Assembly (NCBI GenBank): GCA_016185205.1
Contig: JACPOA010000009.1
Location: 1 to 32,348 of the forward strand
DNA length: 32,348 nucleotides
From: Hyphomicrobiales bacterium
GTDB lineage: Bacteria; Pseudomonadota; Alphaproteobacteria; Rhizobiales; Xanthobacteraceae
Reading direction: 5' to 3'
Shown: piece by piece, positions 26,613 to 32,348 of the stretch
Layout of the letters: the number at the start of each line of letters is the position of its first letter
How positions within the stretch are numbered: the stretch's first letter is position 1
Program-made: the position numbers and the translations under genes
Notes under the pieces: model-generated
Told to the model about the DNA's origin: nothing
Databases searched by the model: none
The model's input: the letters and a program-made list of their open reading frames with translations, nothing else

Positions 26613-27601
26613 CTATTGCGATCGCCGGCGCGTTGCCGCCAGCTTCCGGGCGACCGCCACGATCGCGCGCTTGTGCCCACGGCGCTTGGCAACGCCGATG
26701 CCCCAGGCGCGCAGGGCCGACCATTTCTTGCAGCGAACCATGAGGCCGTTGGCCGCCTCGTAGAGCGCGGTGCGCACTTCGGAATCGCCACAGCGTGTGA
26801 TGCGTCCGTCGTAATCGACGGTCCCGGATTGGAAGCGTTTCGGCGTCAGTCCAAAGTGCGCGCCGACGGGTGCGCGATCGGGTGAACCGACGTGGGTCAT
26901 CAACTGCTGTCTTGAACGCAAGGGCAGTGACCGGACCGACGCCGGGCACGGCCATCAACCGGCGGCAGACGACATCGCGGCGGACGACCCGGATGAGCAT
27001 GTTGTGCAGACGACAGTACTCGGTCCACAGCATTCGGCGCACCACAAGCATCCCACGCACCAGGTCCTGGAGCAGCGGTTGAGCCGCCGTGACGACCTCC
27101 ACCGTGCGCGCCTCAAACTTGCCGCGGCTGATCGCCGATCTTGAGGCCAAACGCCTTCAGCGTGTCCCGCACTTCGTTCTCGACATCGATGAACTTGCGC
27201 TTGAGCAGCCGCCGGTTGGACAAGAGCACACGCAGGTGCTGGCTCTCCGAGCTCTTCACATGGACCTGGCGGAACCAGCCGACGCGCATCATGTGCGCAA
27301 TGCTGCGTGCGTCGTTTCGATCGGTCTTGTTGCGCTGGGCCGACAACGCCTTCTGCATGTGAACGGCCTCGACCACGATGGCCGGCAAACCCATCCTGCG
27401 TAGCTCGGTGAACAGCCATGGCGAGAACGCCTGCGCCTCGAGACCGACGCGGTGGAGGCGATCCGTGTAGCCATCAAGAGTGGAGCGGATCGCCGTCGGC
27501 TCCGTCTCTGCGTTGCATTCCCTGACGATCTTGCCATCGCGGTCGACGATACAAATGCTCGTCTCATCCATCGACACGTCCAGACCGGCAAAGAGCTGCA
27601 T
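26613..27601 (-). pseudogene. IS110 family transposase, two frameshifts
   Basis: A second, different IS110-type transposase. It begins MQLFAGLDVSMDETSICIVD with GGAGG before the ATG. It runs through LSAQRNKTDRNDARSIAHMMRVGW and QVHVKSSESQHLRVLLSNRRLL to about codon 155. Near 27120 the frame shifts, and SRGKFEARTVEVVTAAQPLL onward is in another phase through LMAVPGVGPVTALAFKTAVDDPRRFTRSR. Near 26875 it shifts again, and GAHFGLTPKRFQSGTVDYDG up to the KRRGHKRAIVAVARKLAAT tail finishes in a third phase. All family segments are present in order, so decay is recent. The 157 bases between it and the MgtC gene are non-coding. Confidence 0.9.
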
Positions 27602-27758
27602 GATGACCTCCTGAGGTGCGTTCCCGGCGAATCGCGCCGGTGTTGCGCACTGTGCAGGCCCCCCAGCGAGGCTCCCATGCCCTCGACGCTTGCTCGCCCG
27701 ATTACCGGCCGGCCATCGCTCGCCATCCCGCCATCGCTCGCCCGATGATCTCGGGCTT

Positions 27759-28214
27759 TCAATCCTCCGCCTTGCCCGCTCTGTTAACCCATTTTTTTAG
27801 AGGATGCAGCAGCCGGAGGGTTGCGAAATTGACCAAGCTAAGAACTACAGCAATATCGTATAGCCCGAAACCCGCGGCGGCTCCGATTACGCCGACATTC
27901 CACACACTGGCGGCAGTTGCTGTGCCGTGGACGCTCTGCTCGCTCCGCAGGATCGCGCCTCCTCCGATAAACCCGATGCCGGTGATGAGGCCTTGCAGAA
28001 TGCGCGCCTGAGCCTCCACGTTGTCCCCGAGGATCTCTTTGCCGAGGAGAATGAGCCCGCAGCTTGCGATCGCTACGAGCGGGAAGGTGCGAAGACCAGC
28101 ACTGCTGCCTTCGCGCTCCTGGCTCCAGCCGATCGGTAACGCGAGCACGTAAGCAACGAAGAGATCCAAAAGATGGGGCAATACCATCGACCAATTTAGA
28201 ACCTGGAATCTCAT
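27759..28214 (-). CDS. MgtC/SapB family membrane protein
   Basis: A 151-residue inner-membrane protein of the MgtC family. It has the conserved N-terminal ALPIGWSQEREGSSAGLRTFPLVAIASCGLILLG and then GLITGIGFIGGGAILR, HGTATAASVWNVGVIGAAAGFG and three or four membrane segments. The length corresponds to the transmembrane domain alone, without the C-terminal soluble domain of Salmonella MgtC. Members help cells survive low magnesium or acid stress, and some modulate F-type ATP synthase. The start at 28214 has a GGGAGA ribosome site; a GTG one codon upstream is also possible. No Mg2+ riboswitch is evident in the 234 bases upstream. Confidence 0.9.
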   Translation of the reverse strand: MRFQVLNWSMVLPHLLDLFVAYVLALPIGWSQEREGSSAGLRTFPLVAIASCGLILLGKEILGDNVEAQARILQGLITGIGFIGGGAILRSEQSVHGTATAASVWNVGVIGAAAGFGLYDIAVVLSLVNFATLRLLHPLKKWVNRAGKAED

Positions 28215-28448
28215 CACCTGTCTCCCGCATCCATGAATACGACAGAAACGCTAGCCCAAGCCGGCAATGGAATGGCCGAGGGCTTCGTCTGCTCGATGAA
28301 GCCCGACCACGACGACGAGGCGCCTTGCACCCCATCGAGGCTCAGGATCTATCCGGGTTCGTGTCTCACGAGCGAACGGAATTCGCTCCCCAACATGCAC
28401 GACCCGGTCCGGGACAAGTAGAACACGTCCTCCGGCGGGACAAGGCCG

Positions 28449-28925
28449 TCAGCGCCGAGGCAGGCCACGGCGCGCCTCGGAGAGCGCCGTCAGGCAGGCC
28501 GCGCGGTCACCTCGTGCCTTGGCCGCGTAAGCCCGCTCCAGCGCGGCGCGGTCATGTTGCCGGTCGGCAGCAGCTCTCTCTCTCGCTCGTGCGATCGAAC
28601 GGGGGGTGGGCTGCCGGTGCAGCTGGGCGTCGATCGACTGATGCGTCGTTGCGTCGAAGTTTGAAGTCAAGGCGTCGAGTGAGGCTTCGATCCGCGCTAT
28701 CTCTGTTGCACACGGGTCCTGTTGTTCCAAAGCCTGAGCCAGAGTGATCGCAGCGATTATCAGAGCGACGGCGGCACCGGAGATGGGTAATGCGATCGTT
28801 CTGAATCGCCCGGGATTGCGGCGTCGATTACCCCCTGCCGGCGTCGCATGGCCGCACGCGAAGGTCACAGCAGCATCTTTTCGAAGGCGGGGCTCTGACG
28901 CCAACAATGCTTTTACAGGGCACAT
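28449..28925 (-). CDS. One-TM hypothetical protein with periplasmic helical tail
   Basis: About 158 residues. A basic cytoplasmic N-terminus (GGNRRRNPGRFR) precedes a membrane segment (IALPISGAAVALIIAAITLAQAL). The tail has CATEIARIEASLDAL, SIDAQLHRQPTPRSIARARER, and an alanine/arginine-rich helical end with ALERAYAAKARGDRAACLTALSEARR. The QLHRQPTPxSxAxA pattern is one I recall from rhizobial hypothetical proteins with the same architecture; no function is known to me. The start is uncertain: the ATG at 28925 lacks a clear ribosome site and the frame is open to 28958. It follows the DUF2189 gene and may belong to the same transcript. Confidence 0.65.
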   Translation of the reverse strand: MCPVKALLASEPRLRKDAAVTFACGHATPAGGNRRRNPGRFRTIALPISGAAVALIIAAITLAQALEQQDPCATEIARIEASLDALTSNFDATTHQSIDAQLHRQPTPRSIARARERAAADRQHDRAALERAYAAKARGDRAACLTALSEARRGLPRR

Positions 28926-28988
28926 CTCCAGCCACTTCGCTTCACATGCCTTCCACAAGAAAGGATGAACTCTTCGACGCAGCGATGA

Positions 28989-29780
28989 TCATGGTTCCAC
29001 CGCCCTGCGGTAGAGATGCCAAGTTGCGTGGCCGAGCACCGGCATCACGACGGCAAGCCCCACAAAAAACGGCAGTGAGCCGATGACGAGCGCAGCGGCG
29101 ACAATCAGGCCCCAAAGCGCCATTGTGACCGGATTGGCGACAACCGTGCGGATCGACGTTGCGACTGCCACCGCCGCACCGACATCTCGATCAAGAAGCA
29201 TCGGGAAAGATATGACAGAGATGGTCAGCACGACAACGCCGAACAGCAAGCCGGTGGCGCTGCCCGTGACGATAAGCTTGTGGCCAGGCGAGGTCGTGAG
29301 CACGTCACCGATGAAATGCGTGGGTGATTTCGGCGCGCCGATGCCGACGAAGTGGTAGAGCCAGTGCGCCAGCGCGAGCCAGCAGAGGAAAATAACGATC
29401 AGAAGAAGGGCGAGAGCGGCGATAGCTCGGATCGACGGAGAGCGCAGCACATCGAAGGCGTGCTTCCAGGAGGTGTCGAGCCCCAATTCGCGCCGCCGAC
29501 TTATTTCGTAGAGCCCGGTCGCGGCGATAGGCCCGATGAATGCAAAGCCGGCCGTGAGCGGGAAGAGGAGGTATATCAGGTCGCTACCAAATGTCATGCG
29601 GGCCAGAAAGAGGCCGATGATCGGATAAATGAGGCTCAGAAACACAACGTGGCTCGGCATCGCCATGAAATCATCGATGCCGCTGGCGAGCGCGCTTTTG
29701 AGATCGGCTGGTCCGATCCTGCGGATCGTCGGACGGGCCGGCCGGTCACCCGCACCGACTAGGACGTGGAAGTTCACCAT
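28989..29780 (-). CDS. DUF2189 integral membrane protein
   Basis: A 263-residue polytopic inner-membrane protein matching DUF2189. It opens with RPTIRRIGPADLKSALASGIDDFMAMPSHVVFL, then about six membrane segments, with FAFIGPIAATGLYEISRRRELGLDTSW between the first pairs. The family is common in alphaproteobacteria and uncharacterised. The start at 29780 (MVNFHVLVGAG) has GGAGG 7-8 bases upstream, which is better than the 25-codon longer frame. The start overlaps the end of a 64-codon frame (CATGGTGA region), suggesting coupling. The membrane-only structure suggests transport or envelope stress work, but nothing more can be said. Confidence 0.85.
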   Translation of the reverse strand: MVNFHVLVGAGDRPARPTIRRIGPADLKSALASGIDDFMAMPSHVVFLSLIYPIIGLFLARMTFGSDLIYLLFPLTAGFAFIGPIAATGLYEISRRRELGLDTSWKHAFDVLRSPSIRAIAALALLLIVIFLCWLALAHWLYHFVGIGAPKSPTHFIGDVLTTSPGHKLIVTGSATGLLFGVVVLTISVISFPMLLDRDVGAAVAVATSIRTVVANPVTMALWGLIVAAALVIGSLPFFVGLAVVMPVLGHATWHLYRRAVEP

Positions 29781-29968
29781 GGTCGTTCCTCCAAGGCCAC
29801 GGCGTTCGACAGCACGCATCGTGCCGATCCGTGCGCGTCGTATCGAGTGGCACACACATAATGGCTACCTTCGGCATCGCGATCCAGTGGCCGATGAAGG
29901 GCTCCTCCAAAATCACCGGCGTCGTCGGATTCAGGGTGTACCACCTCAACGAGGGCGGATAGCATCAT
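29774..29968 (-). CDS. Possible small gene between the His-rich and DUF2189 genes
   Basis: A 64-codon frame beginning MMLSALVEVVHPESDDAG, with the protein-like middle ALHRPLDRDAEGSHYVCATRYD and ending ALEERPW. Its ATGATGA start overlaps the stop of the His-rich gene. Its stop overlaps the ATG of the DUF2189 gene, whose ribosome site lies inside this frame. This chain of overlaps, and the sensible composition, favour a real gene. The absence of a strong ribosome site and of a recognised homologue leaves it open. Confidence 0.45.
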   Translation of the reverse strand: MMLSALVEVVHPESDDAGDFGGALHRPLDRDAEGSHYVCATRYDAHGSARCVLSNAVALEERPW

Positions 29969-30330
29969 CCGTGATGGCCGCCGCCATGGCCGCCGCCGCC
30001 ATGTCCGAAGCCGCCATGCCCGAAGCCGCCATGCCCGAAGCCGCCATGCCCGAAGCCGAAACCACCGAAGTGGCCATGATGGAACCCATGGTGGTGGTGA
30101 AAGCCCCAAAATGGCACGTAAGCATAGCGCGGGTAACAATATGGCCGGTAAGCATAACCCGTGTAACAGGCGTACCGGCGATAATGGACGAGTTGATTGG
30201 CCGAGCCTGCCTCTTCGATTTCCGCTCGGATACCTTTTGCTAGCGGCATGGCGTGAGCAGGATCAGGCATGAGCGATCCAAGAAGCGGGACTGTCAGCGC
30301 TGCGACTATCGCGAGGGGAAGCTTGGGCAT
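29965..30330 (-). CDS. Exported His/Gly-rich repeat protein
   Basis: A 121-residue protein with an AAAAGGAGG ribosome site and a clear signal peptide (MPKLPLAIVAALTVPLLGSL, cut after AHA-27). The mature part starts MPLAKGIRAEIEEA, has a Tyr/Cys stretch (YRRYACYTGYAYRPYCYPRY) and ends in a His/Gly tail with HHHHGFHHGHFGGFGFGHGG and four GHGGF-type units. The N-terminal plan is that of small secreted rhizobial proteins with Tyr- or His-rich ends, of unknown function. The histidine tail could bind Ni, Zn or Cu, which is inference. The C-terminal tail is encoded by a 15-bp tandem repeat that can change length. Confidence 0.75.
   Translation of the reverse strand: MPKLPLAIVAALTVPLLGSLMPDPAHAMPLAKGIRAEIEEAGSANQLVHYRRYACYTGYAYRPYCYPRYAYVPFWGFHHHHGFHHGHFGGFGFGHGGFGHGGFGHGGFGHGGGGHGGGHHG
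30001..30060 (-). repeat. Four 15-bp tandem repeats in the His-rich gene
   Basis: Four units (30001-30015, 30016-30030, 30031-30045, 30046-30060) follow the plus-strand form ATGCCCGAAGCCGCC. Units 2 and 3 are identical; the outer two differ at one or two bases. They encode the repeated Gly-Phe-Gly-His-Gly motif. The period is a multiple of three, so slippage would add or remove residues without breaking the frame. Confidence 0.9.
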
Positions 30331-30566
30331 GTGAACCTCCTTTTAGACCCGTTATAGTTGGTTGCCTTGGTCAGTTTGCCCCGCAAAACGGCACTACAAA
30401 AACTTCCTGCATGTTGGAAATCCATTTCCCCCCCATCAAGTTCCAATCTCCGGTCTACCGGCGGAAGACGAAGACAGAGAACTAGTGCCGTCCATCCACT
30501 AAATCGAGAAGAGAAAGGCGCCGGTTACGCGCGTTCACGAGAACGTGATCATGGAAAATATTTTGC
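30331..30566. other. Intergenic region upstream of the His-rich gene
   Basis: No gene is visible up to the IS630 end. It should contain the promoter of the minus-strand His-rich cluster. A small palindrome (TTCACG-AGAA-CGTGA, near 30534-30548) could be an operator or chance. Base composition is less GC-rich than the core region. Confidence 0.45.
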
Positions 30567-30568
30567 TA

Positions 30569-31600
30569 TACCCTGACTCCCCGAGAATCCGAAGAATCCC
30601 CTTGCCAAACGGAGCGATCCGGATTCTACCGAACGGATGATACGGGCCGGGTTTTTGGACAGAGAATCGCGGCAAGACCTGATCGAGTTGGCTCGGAACG
30701 GATCGGCTGGCATCGCCTGTATGAAGAGGATGGAATCGAGGGCCTGACAAATTTCGGCTACGAGGGCAGCGCTTGCCAGTTGAGCGGCGAGCAACAGGAA
30801 ACCCTGAAGGCCTGGGTCGCCGCGGCCTTACCGCGCACAACGCGCCAGGTCGGCGCCTGGATCGAGAAGGAATTCGGGCTCGTTTATGAAAGCCGCTCGG
30901 GATTGATCGCGCTCTTGCATCGTCTGGGGCTGGAGTATCACAAGCCGAGTGTCATTCCGCGCAAGCTCGACAAAGAGAAGCAGAGGGCGTTCATCGAGAG
31001 CTACGATAATCTCTTGAATTCCCTGGCGGACAACGAAGCCGTGTTGTTTGCGGACGCGGTACATCCGACCCATGCCGCGCGGCCCGCCGGCTGCTGGGCG
31101 CCGAGCCAAGAGAAGCTCGCGATCGAGCAAACGAGCGGGCGTCAGCGCATCAACATTCACGGCGCGATCGATCTGGAGACCGGCCAAACCCGGATGATCG
31201 AGGCTCTGACCATCGACGCCGCCTCGACGATCAGGCTGCTGGAATCGATCGAGGCGTTCTATCCGATGCTGGCGCTCATCCATGTTTTTCTGGACAATGC
31301 GCGTTATCATCACGCCAAGCTCGTGCAGGAATGGCTAGCTCTGCCGGGACGACGGATCAAGCTGCACTTCATCCCAACCTATTGCCCGCACTTGAACCCG
31401 ATCGAACGGTTATGGGGTGTGATGCACAGAAATGTCACGCACAACAAGTGCTACGCAACTTGCGCCCAATTCGCCGATGCGACGCTCGGGTTCCTGCGTG
31501 AAATGGTTCCTCGGAATTGGGCTGACCTCTGTGATTCGGTCACCGACAATTTCCGCATCATCAACCCCAAGGATTTTCGGGTTATGACGTGAACGGGGTA
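30569..31600 (+). mobile_element. IS630-type insertion sequence, defective
   Basis: The element is bounded by TATACCC at 30567-30573 and its complement GGGTATA at 31596-31602. This is consistent with IS630 ends flanked by a duplicated TA. Similarity of the ends beyond these bases is weak. At about 1030 bp it is shorter than expected because part of the transposase gene is deleted. Confidence 0.65.
30637..31592 (+). pseudogene. IS630 transposase with deletion in the N-terminal HTH
   Basis: The family N-terminus MIRAGFLDRESRQDLIELAR begins at 30637. Near 30705 it jumps to WHRLYEEDGIEGL in a different frame. About 35 residues of the helix-turn-helix region normally found between these segments are missing. 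From there to 31592 the frame is intact: FADAVHPTHAARPAGCWAP (first Asp), HVFLDNARYHHAK (second Asp) and CPHLNPIERLWG (Glu). The longest continuous frame starts only at a TTG at 30780, so no DNA-binding domain would be made. The comparison with the full-length family is from memory. Confidence 0.82.
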
Positions 31601-31607
31601 TATCGCG

Positions 31608-31699
31608 CATCATAACGAGATAATGTCGCCCGCCGCAACAGAATGATATCGCCCATCATTACGAGATGATGCCGCTCACTGGAACGGAATAATCCCGCC
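31608..31699. repeat. Four degenerate 23-bp tandem repeats
   Basis: Units at 31608-31630, 31631-31653, 31654-31676 and 31677-31699 share the pattern C-x-x-C-x-x-(A)ACGRRATRAT-x-x-CGCC. Examples are CATCATAACGAGATAATGTC and CACTGGAACGGAATAATCCC, each followed by GCC. This is the style of terminal transposase-binding repeats of IS21-family elements, but no istA/istB gene is in the window. It is most likely the stranded end of such an element. Confidence 0.75.
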
Positions 31700-31712
31700 C
31701 GGAGTATAGAAT

Positions 31713-31744
31713 GGGAGGAGCCGCGAGGCTCCCCTTATCCCGTT
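31713..31744 (+). repeat. Domain VI-like hairpin, remnant of another intron copy
   Basis: The segment GGGAGGAGCCGCGAGGCTCC followed by CCTTATCCCGTT is nearly the same as the domain VI end of the intron at 286-323. It keeps the GAGCC-GCGA-GGCTC stem and the TATCCCG tail. It directly precedes the GTGTG start of the intron at 31745. No domain V accompanies it. Confidence 0.7.
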
Positions 31745-31840
31745 GTGTGCCGAGCATGATCGACAGCTTGGAGATGAAAGTCCTTTATCCAGCCTGATGG
31801 TGGCGAAGGATTAGCGAAGCGCAAGGGCGTCATCGCGAGG

Positions 31841-31983
31841 CAGGGCAATCGCATATGAGTATAGGAGGAATCAAAAGATTCTCCCGAGGCAGTATTCGCA
31901 AAGTAGTTTGGAGGATTTTGATCCACGACCGCTTCGATCCGGAGAACCAGATTCTCCGCCGAATTCCATATGCGATTGCCCTG
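31841..31983. mobile_element. 143-bp MITE-like element inside the intron
   Basis: The ends are perfect 17-bp inverted repeats, CAGGGCAATCGCATATG (31841-31857) and its complement (31967-31983), with imperfect pairing further in. The flanks are identical 10-bp sequences, CATCGCGAGG, at 31831-31840 and 31984-31993. Removing the element and one flank restores the conserved domain I sequence. It encodes nothing and must have been moved by a transposase supplied elsewhere. Confidence 0.9.
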
Positions 31984-32219
31984 CATCGCGAGGTGGGGTC
32001 TGAAAGAAGCGTGGAGCAAAACCGCGGCCCGATGGACAAGAACCGGATACGAGGCCTACCCGGCCGGACGAGCGAGCAACTGATCGCGAAGTCCACGGCC
32101 ATCAAGGACCGGGGTGGTAAATCCGGCGGGCGTGCGGCGAAGGCGGTCGATCTTACCTCGGGAGATCTGCGCTGTGTCTTGGATTCGAGACTGAGGTCGT
32201 CGCAAGGCGATCTGACCGC

Positions 32220-32348
32220 AGCGCAGAAGTCAGCAGAGGGCATAGTAGGCGGAGCGCGCTTCGCCGAAGGCCCGAACGTTGGCAGGACGCTCGAATGTGG
32301 AGACCTCGGACCGGCCATGCGGCCGAATATCCAGGTGCCTGGCCTTTG
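32220..32348. repeat. Terminal direct repeat, copy B
   Basis: Identical to positions 1-129 and ends at the last base of the window. See the copy at the left end for interpretation. Confidence 0.95.

Larger units (their letters stand above)
31745..32348 (+). mobile_element. Group II intron, 5' part (domain I onward)
   Basis: It begins GTGTGCC, matching the GUGYG consensus. It continues with landmarks of bacterial group II domain I: GGAGATGAAAGTCCTTTATC, CGAAGGATTAGCGAAGCGCA, GGGCGTCATCGCGAGG, GGTCTGAAAGAAGC, GAGCAAAACCGCGGCC and GATACGAGGC. A MITE-like insertion interrupts it at 31841-31983. The window ends inside the intron; the last 129 bases equal the first 129. Joining through this overlap would give about 800 bases including the insertion, or about 645 without it, and no reverse transcriptase gene. 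A 106-codon open frame from 32031 looks fortuitous. Confidence 0.82.

Noticed and set aside
28215-28448. Mg2+-sensing leader upstream of the MgtC gene
   Set aside because: No M-box-like core or strong hairpin ladder is visible in these 234 bases.
31608-31699. Short CRISPR array
   Set aside because: The 23-bp units are adjacent and degenerate, without unique spacers, and no cas gene is present.
32031-32348. Open frame starting MDKNRIRGLPGRTSEQ at the right end
   Set aside because: It lies in conserved group II intron domain I and after. Joined across the overlap it would stop soon after position 140. It has no reverse transcriptase motif.

Overview
The window reads as alphaproteobacterial DNA of the order Hyphomicrobiales, probably a Bradyrhizobium/Xanthobacteraceae-like lineage. 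The evidence is high GC, the metC gene divergent from an aapJQMP transporter, a PBP1C/alpha-2-macroglobulin pair, polyprenyl-sugar lipid glycosylation genes, and the short palindromic intergenic repeats familiar from that group. No taxonomic marker is present, so this placement is an inference.

Layout. Positions 1-323 are the 3' part of a group II intron, with a recognisable domain V and domain VI. Positions 324-951 hold no gene, only palindromic repeats. Positions 952-20085 are ordinary chromosome. They contain: a general amino-acid ABC transporter (aapJQMP, minus strand) divergent from metC; a small exported Cache-domain protein; a four-gene minus-strand envelope cluster (ArnT/PMT-type glycosyltransferase, PAP2 phosphatase, DPM-type GT2, LAB_N small membrane protein) that fits lipid-linked sugar synthesis and lipid A/LPS decoration; an alpha-2-macroglobulin gene overlapping pbpC; an amidase; and a tRNA-Arg(TCT).

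The tRNA marks a sharp change. Positions 20086-32348 are an accessory region rich in mobile DNA: an intact IS701-type element in a CTAG target, a 27-bp inverted repeat, an intact IS110-type transposase, a large serine recombinase gene broken by one stop and one frameshift, a second IS110-type transposase broken by two frameshifts, an IS630 transposase with an internal deletion, a block of four 23-bp repeats like the end of an IS21-type element, and the 5' part of a group II intron carrying a 143-bp MITE-like insertion with a 10-bp target duplication. Between the elements is a minus-strand membrane/export cluster: a His/Gly-rich secreted protein, a 64-codon overlapping ORF, a DUF2189 membrane protein, an unrecognised one-TM protein and an MgtC-family protein.

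The first 129 bases are repeated exactly as the last 129 bases, inside the group II intron. This is either terminal redundancy of a closed assembly path or two intron copies flanking the region. Joined across the overlap, the two intron parts make a nearly complete intron without a reverse transcriptase gene. I found no CRISPR array, no replication origin and no convincing new defence system. The least explained pieces are the overlapping His-rich/64-codon/DUF2189 cluster, the MITE in the intron, and the structured gene-free stretches beside the IS110 transposases.
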